A DNA stretch of 64,000 nucleotides, taken from assembly GCA_023634235.1 (NCBI GenBank), contig JAMKCF010000023.1, positions 967,001 to 1,031,000 of the forward strand. Reading direction: 5' to 3'. A program made the translations under genes and the position numbers. This DNA is from Pisaster brevispinus. Lineage: Eukaryota > Echinodermata > Asteroidea > Forcipulatida > Asteriidae. Positions 9,122 to 19,165 of this stretch are shown here, piece after piece (position 1 is the stretch's first letter; the number at the start of each line of letters is the position of its first letter). The notes beneath the pieces were generated by a model, which worked only from the letters and a program-made list of their open reading frames with translations, did no database searches and was not told the origin of the DNA.

Positions 9122-9455
9122 TGATTTGATAAGTTTTGAAGGAAAAAAAAGGGTAAATATTCCTCGAAAGAGTAGACTTCTATAAAGGATAGTAGCAGTA
9201 GTTTAAAATAAAATAAAACAAACGGAAGAAAGCGAAAAAAAAAGGACACACATTATTTTCAATTGTATATACAGTGTATTGGTTTATTAAATAACACAAA
9301 CTTGATTATTGTTTTTAACTCGTGGTTTTTTTTTTCTTTCTAGTGTACATTACATTTATTAATTTCTAACATAAGTAAAGTCGCCACCAAACAAGCTTAA
9401 CCTACTAAACAAACTTTTATTTTTTTTATTTTTTTTTTTTTTACAACTAAACTTA
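9122..9455. terminator. Convergent 3' end region with poly(A) signals on both strands
   Basis: This AT-rich gap separates the two converging gene blocks. AATAAA-type words serve the plus strand near 9207, and T-rich TTTATT words near 9414-9440 read as AATAAA on the minus strand, just after the minus-strand stop. No coding frame is convincing here. Confidence 0.6.
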
Positions 9456-10241
9456 TTACAATGTTTGCCATTGAAAACGTTTCATAGGTTTAATGGGGTG
9501 TGGTAAGGTATGTTTACGTCTTCTTGGTGTGCTTTCACTCCCTTTTAGTTCGGGTGTGGACAACGTCCTTGGCTTTAGAACACCACTCTGTTTAATTTGT
9601 CTGACGACATCCCTTCGAGATTCATTTCCAATCATACTTTCGGGTGCATTCGATTTGGCCAAACCACGTACAAAATACTGCCACCCATATGGTTCGAATC
9701 CTTTTTTACTTCTTAAAGTATCATTAACTAAATCTACGATATTAGAGCCTTTCACTACATTACCCTCGTAAACAAGGTCATCATTTTTATTCCAAGTCAT
9801 GATATCATGATGCTTGAGTTTATCTAATAACAATTTAGCCCTTCTATGCAATGTTTTGGGGACACTTTTGAGAATTTGTGACGTGTCATCAGCTTCTTTA
9901 GTTTCGGTCATTACATCAGGCTGCTCAACGGTTATCCCCTCGTTTCCAATCTTTTCTGAACTGTTAGGGGTTGTTTCTTTATCCGAAGGTGCTTTCATCG
10001 TCATTGTTAATGGTGTAATTTTACGAGCATGGTCAAACTGAAGATAGTTTTGTAACGATTGTTGATACAATACTACTTTTGTCTCGTCCGGTAAATCTGT
10101 TCTTGTCAGGATATTTTTCATATCACTTTCCAACTGTTGAAGCTTGTTCTGTGTAGGATTACGCGATAGTAGAACATTTTGAATGGCTTGTGTGATTTGA
10201 TCCGTGGGAGCACTTATCATGATTTTCTTTGAGTAACGCAT
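9456..10241 (-). CDS. Conserved Polinton protein of unknown function
   Basis: 261 residues. The N-terminal half is helical and Gln-rich. The C-terminal half has TWNKNDDLVYEGNVVKGSNI, VDLVNDTLRSKKGFEPYGWQ and RGLAKSNAPESMIGN, a pattern I recognise as conserved in uncharacterised proteins of Polinton-type elements. The end is very basic (PRRRKHTLPHP). Its ATG overlaps the stop of the next upstream minus-strand gene in a TAATG arrangement at 10239-10243. No enzymatic motif is visible. Confidence 0.75.
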   Translation of the reverse strand: MRYSKKIMISAPTDQITQAIQNVLLSRNPTQNKLQQLESDMKNILTRTDLPDETKVVLYQQSLQNYLQFDHARKITPLTMTMKAPSDKETTPNSSEKIGNEGITVEQPDVMTETKEADDTSQILKSVPKTLHRRAKLLLDKLKHHDIMTWNKNDDLVYEGNVVKGSNIVDLVNDTLRSKKGFEPYGWQYFVRGLAKSNAPESMIGNESRRDVVRQIKQSGVLKPRTLSTPELKGSESTPRRRKHTLPHPIKPMKRFQWQTL

Positions 10242-10570
10242 TACCTAGAAAACAACAGTCCACCAAGCGTGCTAAGTATAGGCGCTAACAACGATCCAAT
10301 GAAACCACCTTTCTGAACCAAGACCTTTTTCCTTTTTGCGTAAGGTATTTTCTTGTCAGCTACAGTCCTTAGATGTTTCTTGTGCCGCATAAGTTTTTTC
10401 TTTTGAGCATTCGTGAGTGGTACCGTGCCTTTTAAGACATTCAGAGCACACTCACAAAGACAAGTAATCAGTTGTTTACTAGCGTTTTTTAAAACTGCCC
10501 GTCTCTGCTTAGGAGAAGATTTACTCAGAGAGTGAAGTGCATACGCGTTGTCCTTGAGCCTTAACGTCAT
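10241..10570 (-). CDS. Small conserved Polinton protein of unknown function
   Basis: 109 residues counted from the ATG at 10570. It is basic, with a helical body (ECALNVLKGTVPLTNAQKKK) and a C-terminus QKGGFIGSLLAPILSTLGGL, a glycine-rich hydrophobic segment that could insert in a membrane. Proteins with this pattern recur next to the packaging ATPase in Polintons, but the function is not established. The frame stays open upstream to 10588 without another ATG. The stop shares bases with the next start. Confidence 0.7.
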   Translation of the reverse strand: MTLRLKDNAYALHSLSKSSPKQRRAVLKNASKQLITCLCECALNVLKGTVPLTNAQKKKLMRHKKHLRTVADKKIPYAKRKKVLVQKGGFIGSLLAPILSTLGGLLFSR

Positions 10571-10611
10571 GTTTACAAATGAAACCAAGTAGCGTTATCT
10601 AACTCCTTATA

Positions 10612-11250
10612 TTATTTAGGTACATACGCGTACGTTGATTCACCTGGAAAAATATTAGATCTTTGGCGATATTCTTCGGGACAGTTGGGTTTGAGGTCAA
10701 TAAAAAGATAGGAGTATGGTTGACGGGTTGCATCGGCGTAAGCTTCCACCATAAATTTAGTCTGTCCTGGATACATCTGTTTTGCCAAGTGTACAACTTG
10801 AGAACGATCTCTAGGGTTTTTAAACAATGTAATGTAATGACAGTTGAGACTGATTGTTCTGCTTTCCTTAGATTGATAAAATAAGTTTTGTACAATGTAT
10901 ATCACGGAAAGGTTACGGTGATGGGATCCTTGGGTAAATAATTTAGTCACCTGTGGATCTTTACTGCATTCAGTCATTAAATCATCTAAAATTACGAGGT
11001 TTCTGAGTTTTGGGTCGATGAGCTCATCCCAATTCTCCGGAACGCCTTCACAAAAACGAACATGAGGTAAATCGCGAGACAGTTCTTCGTAAGCTGGCTG
11101 ATGTATACCGTAGCACCACACAATTCTCTCAAAAGGTTCCGAAAACACATCATGATGTTCTCTTAACAATCTACTGACCATAAACGTTTTACCACAATTA
11201 GTTGGTCCAGAAATACAAAATGTAGATGGATGTTGTAACTTTATAGCCAT
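10612..11250 (-). CDS. Genome-packaging ATPase (FtsK/HerA, A32-like)
   Basis: The 212-residue product has Walker A SGPTNCGKT (about residues 14-22) and Walker B NLVILDDLM (about 84-92), then the NLFYQSKESRTISLNCHY segment typical of Polinton and adenovirus/poxvirus-type packaging ATPases. It would drive DNA into preformed capsids. The frame is intact and of normal length for Polintons. Confidence 0.95.
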   Translation of the reverse strand: MAIKLQHPSTFCISGPTNCGKTFMVSRLLREHHDVFSEPFERIVWCYGIHQPAYEELSRDLPHVRFCEGVPENWDELIDPKLRNLVILDDLMTECSKDPQVTKLFTQGSHHRNLSVIYIVQNLFYQSKESRTISLNCHYITLFKNPRDRSQVVHLAKQMYPGQTKFMVEAYADATRQPYSYLFIDLKPNCPEEYRQRSNIFPGESTYAYVPK

Positions 11251-11266
11251 ATGGTCAATACGTGTA

Positions 11267-11551
11267 TTACATAGTATTTAAAGTTGAATTGTGTACAGCC
11301 GTTATGGCATAAAGCATACCATATACCAATTCACTCTCTAATACACTCGTTAACTCTATACCAAATACAGAGGAAAAGACAACTAAAATACTTAATACAA
11401 TAATTACTAATATAAAACGACTTAGAGGTGAAGACAAATCTACACCGCGTGAAGTACGTGTGTATGCCATGGTAACAATCGTAGAACTGGGAGCAGTATG
11501 ACTTTTACAACCGCTCTTATTCAAACTTATACCCGTAAGGTACTGTATCAT
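11267..11551 (-). CDS. Small membrane protein
   Basis: 94 residues from the ATG at 11551, or 67 from the internal ATG at 11470. A single strong hydrophobic segment (FILVIIVLSILVVFSSVFGI) predicts one membrane span. The longer form overlaps the end of the polymerase gene by 35 bp. The shorter form avoids this and is the likelier start. Small single-span proteins beside the ATPase are common in Polintons; I cannot name it. Confidence 0.6.
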   Translation of the reverse strand: MIQYLTGISLNKSGCKSHTAPSSTIVTMAYTRTSRGVDLSSPLSRFILVIIVLSILVVFSSVFGIELTSVLESELVYGMLYAITAVHNSTLNTM

Positions 11552-14500
11552 AATTGGGCAATATGACTCTCTTATTATAACACACTTTATAATCTTTCGT
11601 TTGAGTTTTTTTCTCTATTTGTTTCTCTTTTGCATTCCTCGTAATCTGATGGGGGTTTGTCACTCTTATGCTCGGTTCGTTGGTGTTTTTTACCAAGTGG
11701 ACTACAGAGTCAAAGTTAATTTTTTGACTGTTTCTAAAGTTCAATGTAAAACCTCTGACTTTACAGCACGTTTTTCCAGAATCTAAACGGTAGGCATAAT
11801 TTTTAGGGCCGCCGGAAACAAAACACTCGATATGATTACCATCCTTCGGACTTATTTCGTTTGTGAGCTCACCTAGATAATCACCAAGAGGGGGGTTATA
11901 TTCGTTTTTTCGTGCTAAAAATATTACACTGTCAGTATCATGATAAAATGATCTTCCCTGTAATTTTTCCAAGACGGAGTAGAGCTTCAGACGTGCATGA
12001 GCCGTCGTGAAAGCAGCAATTACTACATTTGTACGAGAATTTGATGTGATAAATTCCTCCTCATTCTGATATTGTACCTCTGCCAATTCATCGTTAAAAA
12101 ATTGTACGTGATTGACAGTCTTGTCCTGAGCATGCAAAAGTTTGTACAACTCTGAAGGCTCTGATACTATTTCGGTTTGAGGCATATTTACACGTTGTCC
12201 AAACTTTCCCCAGAAACTATTGAGCATAAGTTTTGCGAGTGCGCGTAGCCCTGGGTTTTTCTCTATGTTTTTTCTGTCTAATTGAATACCCTCGTTACTC
12301 TCATACTCTTTAATGTATGCGAGTATATCATCCTCATTTTCACACCATGAGGGTAACCCTGAACTTTCCTGTTTTATCTTCAAAAAAGTATCTATGTACT
12401 TTGTAAATAAACCACCTGTTTTGGTAACTGGATCATAAATCTCTCGTTCTGGAAAGTGCCAAACACACTGAACTTTCTGAACACAGTACCCCAAATCCTG
12501 TACGGCCTTATCTAATTCAATGGAGACAAAGGTACCGTGTAATACCCTTTCATCATCGCTATGCCCGCAGGGTGTTTGCTGAAGCGTTTCAGCACACGTC
12601 CTACACAATGGGAACATTAGCTTTCCTACAACACGCTGAGGGATTAACGGTAGATAGAGATTTGTAGGGGGCAACACGCTGCATTTTATCAATCCAAAGT
12701 ATTCTGAAATATTTTGAAAGTTATCAGTTATGATTTCGGGATGACCAATGGGATAAGCACAATATTTATTGATTGACGGATACAAGCTGGTATAATCGTA
12801 ATAAGCAATGAATTCTTTGTCTTTGTCTTTGATCTCATAAAAAAGACGCGTTGCATTTGTTCGCCCTCCATAAAATGCATCCCTAGGATTAAGTGTCTCT
12901 CTCTTCATATATTTACCCTTCTCATCAATTTCTGACAGCAATGGATCTGTTACGTTTACCGGCATCTGGTTGAATATGTTATCCCATTCACACTCCCACA
13001 CTTCTACAAAATTGAAATTTGTTCGGGTCTGAATGAAATGTTTTCTCTCCATAGTTCTAGTGTACAGCTCATACATGGGTACATTTGAGACGGGGTGAAT
13101 GCCATTACGATCCCTATAGCATCTTTGACATCCGTGCCAGAAACAACCATGAAATTCATACACTGTATTATTTGCTGTGCACCAACCATCGACTTTATAC
13201 TTCCCTATCTGTTTTTCCATGCTGTTACCTGCATGTTGGATATAGATCCCTTGAGACTGACTTATCCAACGTAGCCAAATGAGTGCTTTCTCTGATTGTT
13301 TTTGTTCAGAGCTTGAGTATTCATTGGGTGAAAAAAACCGCAATGGTTTTAGGCCTTAGGAAGTTTCTGCGAAAAACTAAATTACAGGCTGAGGCTATAG
13401 TCATGCAATTCTTGAATGGATCAACACCTGCATCACCAGACCTATTCGCAGTTACCTTCATAAACAACTCCCTAAATTGAACGCAGGAACGCTTCAGTAT
13501 GTCAACGTCAGATTGACAATATGAAAGCAATTCAGCCTGTAGGTTAAAGGGTTTGTTTAACTCTTTTTGAGAGTCGTACCAAAGTTCAAACTCACTCTTC
13601 CTGTCTACATTCATTCCCTCTGGATCGTAGAACTCTACTGAGGGGAGGGGTCCAACATAGTTTTGGTTTGCCTCTGTATTGAACAAATGTGGAAAGAATC
13701 CTTTTTTGTTCTCAGTTAAACCAAATGTTGAAGGTAACTTAGACAAAGCCATTGGTAGAAAATTAAGTGAATCGATGACTTTCCTGTTAAATTGAGGGAC
13801 ATTGATACACATCACTTTGGCACCAGTGTAAGTCACTTTTGGTATACAGGCATTTTTAAACAAGTAAGCCAGAAGAAAATATGAGTCGTATGATTTTGCA
13901 TTGTGTGCTATGGCTATGCTTGATTCAGTTTCTCTGGAAGAAAACAACCATTTACAGAAATCATCTTGAGTGGTTTTTCCACTAAACACCCTTTGACCTA
14001 CGCAAATTTCACATGTATAATCTGATGGTTTTCCTGCACAAACCTCACAGACCATTTCAGCTACGCATAAATTAGGTATATGCTTCCCTGAATCCTGAGT
14101 ACACTCAAAATCAAAAAATATATACTTCAATATTTTAGGGGGTTTCTTTTTCTTCTTCTTCTTCCTGCTGATGGTACTACCCTTGGTAGTATCGTCAGTG
14201 GACATGTCATTTTCTGACTCCACCCCATGTTTCTTATCCTTCACTACTTTTATATAGCATTTATGATCGTAAGAAACCGACTCTTTGCAAACTTGACAAA
14301 ATTTCTTGGAGCAATCGTGTGGCCCATACTTAGCCGTTACGGATAAACTAACAAATGCATCACAAAACCTACATTTGTAATATGATTTACACACTGACTT
14401 TTTACCCGACTGTATACTCTTATGATTGCGTAAGCACACTAAATCTTTGAAATATCTATTACAATCATTACAATATTCCCACGAATCTATTTCACCAGTC

Positions 14501-16032
14501 TTACACCCAATTACATGACACAGTGTACAGGCGATGCTACACACATGATCTCTTGACGCACTATTGTAACCCTTCTGGCAAGTATCGCAATAGTTACTAC
14601 GATTCAGAAATCCTTTCATTGATCTGATGACATCGTAATGGCCATTTGTCAAGTGAAGGTATATGGTTTTTGGTTTATCAGGACCGACAAAAATGGATGC
14701 ATAGCAATGCTCACGGGACAATACTATTAATCTGTATAACTGTAACACGTCCTGAAATTTTTGCAACTCTTCTATCCCACCAAGTGTTCCTTCAGCAACC
14801 CCAGCCTCTTTATATATCTCTCTCGTCATCGCATCTAGAGGTTTTCTGCCCCTGATAAGATACTCTAAGGCATTTCCTTTTTTCTCATAGAGGGCTTTAC
14901 CAATTACAATTGCCCTACCGAGACAGGTTCCCCGTTCATCCTTAATCTTAACTAAACTTCTACAACTCGCATAGAGCTCATCAAGTGATTTTAGATTTCT
15001 TGGGCTGTTTGATTTCCCCCCTTTTTTCAGTTTCATATGTATGAAATTAATATGCACCGTTTCATCCAGACTGATAAATTTATATGATTGTAACACCTGT
15101 TCAATCCTGGAAAGAAATCTCTCGACTGTTAAATCATTCATCAACATGAAAGGTAGCGAAATGGGAAAGTTTAAGACTGGTGAATTAAACACTAATCGCA
15201 CCATCTCATCGGGTTGTACATCACTTCCTATAATCTCAAACAAGCTTTCGAAAATAGAAGCTAATCTAGGTAAGACCTGTTCAAAACTTAAATCATCCAT
15301 ATTACGAAAACGTACTTTATAATCGTAAGTATAAGCTTGAAATTTTTTCACAAATCTTTCATTTACACTCACAATATCAAAAAACTGTGTAGCACGAGGC
15401 TTCTTTCGTTCCAGTTCTCCCTCTGAGGTGTCTCCATTTGAAGTCGTTCTCTTTCTCGAAGCCCTCAAAACTCTTGGATGAGATGGTGATTCTTCTTCTT
15501 CTTCTTCTTCTTCATCCTCACTCGAGATATTCCAAGCGTCCATCTCCGTATTTAGAGGATCTGCGCCTTCCTGTCTCTTGACTCTGCTTTCACCTACAAC
15601 TCCACTGGTTCCGGGTTCCATTCCTCTACTGACTCTTTCGTTTGAAAAATGATTGATTAAATCATCACCTTCGCTATAACTCTGCACATGTTCTGTTCCC
15701 CCACCTTGTTGGAGAGACGGATTCACCTCGACGTTAGATGTAAGGTCTGTAATACCAAAATCTTCATCTTGCGTCAAATCGTTCTCACAATGAGTAAAAG
15801 GGTAATTAATTTGTTCATCGTCTCCAAATAAAAGTTGATCACACAGATTAGTTTGTGGATGTTCTCCTGAATCTTTGTCATGCTCATCTATCTCAAATAA
15901 CTGCATGAGTTGAAGTTCTTCCATACGAGAAGAAATTGCACTATTTTCTTCATCGGTTAGTTTGAAAAACTGTAGCAGAAATACACAATCTTCATATTGA
16001 AGTGAATCGATATTTTGCAGATTCACAAACAT
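11517..16032 (-). pseudogene. Protein-primed family B DNA polymerase, broken by one frameshift
   Basis: The ORF starts at 16032. The first frame (16032 to about 13340) holds an acidic, disordered N-terminus, a Cys/His-rich zinc-binding region (about 14580-14270), and exonuclease motifs FFDFECTQDSG, AHNAKSYDSYFL and YCQSDVDIL. The second frame (to 11517) holds the polymerase motifs DYTSLYPSINKY, KLMLNSFWGKFG and YHDTDSVIF. The frames meet at a homopolymer of seven A (plus strand) at 13331-13337. The second frame has no ATG near its beginning, so it is not a separate gene. One inserted base or a sequencing error explains the break. The intact enzyme would copy the element from a terminal protein. 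Confidence 0.93.
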
Positions 16033-16371
16033 TTTTTTTTTATGGTTGACGTCAGATGATTATCATTGATATTAAGTTCTTGGCGTTTGTGAGATGGTCA
16101 TAAGATGTTACCATCCTGTTTACAACACATAAACCAATCATGTCATGGTACTCCTTCATCTATTAGAAATAAAGTTTGACTATCCAACTAGTATGAAGTC
16201 AACCGTCATACATGTAAAGTTATGCCCGCTAGAGAGAAGAAACTTAATATGGTGTTACAGTTGATGAGTTTAATTGCGTCTGATGTGAATATTATCCAAC
16301 TTTAAATTTTGTGTTTTCAATTTTGTTTGCTTTAGAAAAAAAAATAGGGTGAAGCTTTACCATTCCTTCAT
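16033..16371. other. Upstream region of the polymerase gene
   Basis: This is a non-coding stretch between the polymerase start and the right inverted repeat, presumably holding the minus-strand promoter. I see no clear TATA box and no open frame worth reporting. Confidence 0.4.
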
Positions 16372-16984
16372 CTTCAAGATTTCTAGGTCCTTTTGTCCCG
16401 TACAGTAATTCCTTTCCAATTGTCGGCTAAAGATTTTTTCTCCCACGTAGCCCCCTTTGAATTGTCGGCTAAAGATTTTTTTAACTATCTGCGTTCCTTT
16501 GAATTGTCGGCTAAAGACTGTTTAACTTTCTGCGTTCCTTTGAATTGTCGGCTAAAGATTTTTTAACTTTCTGCGTTCCTTTGAATTGTCGGCTAAAGAT
16601 TGTTTTACTTTCTGCGTTCCTTTGAATTGTCGGCTAAAGACTGTTTAACTTTCTGCGTTCCTTTGAATTGTCGGCTAAAGATTTTTTAACTTTCTGCGTT
16701 CCTTTGAATTGTCGGCTAAAGATTTTTTAACTTTCTGCGTTCCTTTGAATTGTCGGCTAAAGACTGTTTAACTTTCTGCGTTCCTTTGAATTGTCGGCTA
16801 AAGATTTTTTAACTTTCTGCGTTCCTTTGAATTGTCGGCTAAAGATTTCTACCTTTTTGCGTGCCTTTGTTCCTGGATTAAATTACCTCGTTTTAATGAC
16901 CCTAGCTCCTTTGTATTATTGCTCCCCATTGTTCGATTCTACTCGATTCTATTGAAATGTCGGCTATAGACCCAACAGACTACT
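16372..16984. repeat. Right terminal inverted repeat, expanded
   Basis: This is the complement of the left end. It is longer because the 41-bp subterminal unit (TTTGAATTGTCGGCTAAAG plus spacer TTTAACTTTCTGCGTTCC) occurs about eleven times versus five on the left. Units with AGACTG and AGATTTT alternate in groups of three (123 bp), pointing to local amplification after insertion or in the lineage of this copy. The terminal bases GACCCAACAGACTACT end at 16984. Confidence 0.92.
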
Positions 16985-17195
16985 GCCGTGGCTCTTTTGG
17001 TTTTGCCGTGGCTCTTTTGGTTTTGCCGTGGCTCTTTTGGTTTTGCCTTGGCTTTTTTGGTTTTGCCGTGGCTCTTTTGGTTTTGCCGTCGCGCTTTTGG
17101 TTTTGCTGTGGCTCTTTTGGTTTTGCCGTGGCGGTTTTGGTTTTGCCGTGGCTCTTTTGGTTTTACCGTGGTGCTTTTGGTTTTGCCGTGACAGT
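16985..17195. repeat. 20-bp minisatellite, right block, with target duplication
   Basis: About ten units of the same 20-bp sequence as 1186-1828, same orientation. The first six bases, GCCGTG, are the right target-site duplication. The array ends in GCCGTGACAG near 17193. Confidence 0.93.
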
Positions 17196-17377
17196 TGTTG
17201 GCCACTGTAAATATCATACGTATTAAGTTAGCATTTTTATTCAGGACGAAAGAGCCCGCAAAAGATGTGCAGGTATTTCGCGCTCATGTTCAGAGTTAGA
17301 AACACGCTGTACGTCCATACACACAGATTCAGAGTAATTCCTCATGAGACAATGTCTGTCAGTGAAATAATTGTCTT

Positions 17378-18850
17378 TCACAAAGGAAACAAAGTGTTCG
17401 AGGTACGGGTTATTAGTAGCTTTTTGAAAAGAAAACCAAATCCAGGTATGTAATTAATTGTGTGTCTCCCTAATTTTCCCCTTTTTGGTGTTTCTCTCTC
17501 CCACCCCCCGAAAGAAAATAGGGTGTGCGCCCCAATGCCCCCCCCCCCGATGCGTGCCTGGTCCTGGTCCATTGGTTTGTACAGGTCTCTGCAATACTGA
17601 GCCCAGTAAGTCTTGATAACTTCTCCCTCTGTTGGCGCTTTACCCTTACTCTCATTGATCATGATCAGTATGGGATGACCGGTCTGAAGTCAACTCCCTG
17701 ACCACTTCTTGTAAATTCTTTGAGTTGTTGCAGCAGCTTTCCATCTCTATGCACTTGTCTTCGGTGTAGCTCATCTCGTTTCTTCTGGTTTTCCAAGTCA
17801 TGACTTTATTTAGCGTTTCCGTTTTCAACCACTCTGCTGATCGACTCTCTTCCTTCTTGGGACGTGGACGCTCGCTGCTGTTTGTACTTCCTCTTTTATC
17901 TTTTCCCATGGCTCGTTTGGTGCTACTTCTTCGTCGGCTAGCTGAAGGGGTCGTATGGAACGGTTGCTCATATCTGCAACGATTTGGTCCGGAATGCAAA
18001 CCACGTCACAACGAACTGGAACCACAGAGTTCCTCTTCTTGGATTTGAGTCTCAACCTTGACTTGCAAAGTAGCGGGGAGTTACTTCCACAGTCCTCACT
18101 TGGTCCGGTTCTCACGTTCAGTAAGTATGACCGCCACCTCTTCTTCACCATGACATAGTCCTTCTGATTCCTAGTACGCTCTCACGGGCTAGTCCATGTG
18201 TACAGTCAAGGCTCGTCAATAGTGCCAGGTACCTGCCTAACTGGATATTGCCAGATGTACCTTTTACCTCGCATACATTTCACACGGAGATTAGCAGTCA
18301 ACTTACACGTACATGCACACACAATAACATAATGAAAAAAAAAATATTTTGTACAAACATTATGCACACGCTGCATGCAGACGATCAAAAGTACAAGGCT
18401 TACGAATTTCATCACCTCGGACCAATCATCACAGCACGTTTATCAAAATGAAATCATGGGGCTTGTAAGAGCAGCGCACATGCCAGTCCAGAACCCCTTT
18501 ATAGCAGAGTTGATTGGCACATTTCTGGCGAATGGTCCGATTTGGGTCAAGTTAGTATGAACACAACCTCACTTCTCTTTTGTCCAAACTCTCTTCCCGA
18601 GAAGAACACTGTGCTTCCCTCATTTGATGTGAACGTTCCCTGCCCCAGCAACCATTCTTCAGCTACCTTCACCCCGCACCTTTCCATCTCGGATAGTTTA
18701 GTGTCAAACTTCCCGGTTATGAGCCCCCTTCACATTCCACGGAGCGCAAATGATGTCATGACGCAGATATATGTTGCTCCTGTATTTCCCCGGCACATCG
18801 GCTGCGGGACTTCCCTGAGAGGGATCTGGTCCTGCAAAGTCAACAGCAAA
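17378..18850 (-). pseudogene. LINE fragment: endonuclease and connector
   Basis: Reading from 18850 down, short frames in several phases carry endonuclease-like text (GTFTSNEGSTVFFSGREF near 18590-18640), then EDCGSNSPLL (the end of an APE-type endonuclease), NEPWEKIKEEVQ, and finally KTYWAQYCRDLYK near 17600, the connector just before a reverse transcriptase. The RT itself is absent. Many stops and shifts show it is dead. It is of a different family from the LINE at 19.2-21.5 kb. Confidence 0.65.
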
Positions 18851-19165
18851 ACACCGGTGCGTATCCCTCCCCTCCCTCTTACTATGTTTTCACACTTGTG
18901 GTGGTTATTCAGTTTTCAAGTATCCAGTATTATTACTACCATTATTATAATGTTTATCTTTTACTCAGAACTCTCGGTTCGTTGTATTTTATATTGCTTC
19001 ATGGTCATAACTTTTGCAAATCCGACGGCCACTGTAAACCAACGGTGGGGACGATCAAGGTATTTAGGGCGCTCTACTGACATGACATCATGGCGAACCA
19101 AATATTTTTCTACCCAGGCAGTGGAGCGCGCGCACGCACGGCCGATCTAGGTTTTATATTCTATA
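18851..19165. other. Spacer between two LINE fragments
   Basis: AT-rich DNA with a short ATT-rich tract near 18930. I recognise no gene or known repeat. Confidence 0.4.

Larger units (their letters stand above)
1829..16984. mobile_element. Complete Polinton/Maverick virus-like transposon
   Basis: This 15,156-bp element is bounded by terminal inverted repeats whose ends read AGTAGTCTGTTGGGTC; the 5'-AG start is typical of Polintons. A 6-bp direct duplication flanks it. It carries the diagnostic set: retroviral-type integrase, protein-primed family B DNA polymerase, FtsK/A32-like packaging ATPase, adenain-like protease, and major and minor jelly-roll capsid proteins. The plus-strand block (2448-9121) and the minus-strand block (16032-9456) converge near 9300. 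All core genes read open except the polymerase, which has one frameshift, so the copy looks young. Its chromodomain integrase and its residence in satellite DNA may be related, but that is inference. Confidence 0.97.

Noticed and set aside
11517..13343. Polymerase C-terminal frame as a separate gene
   Set aside because: It lacks an ATG until about residue 42 and starts in the middle of a conserved family B polymerase; a frameshift in one gene explains it better.
13325..13345. Programmed ribosomal frameshifting in the polymerase
   Set aside because: The required change is +1, while the T-run would favour a -1 slip. A homopolymer length error or mutation is simpler.
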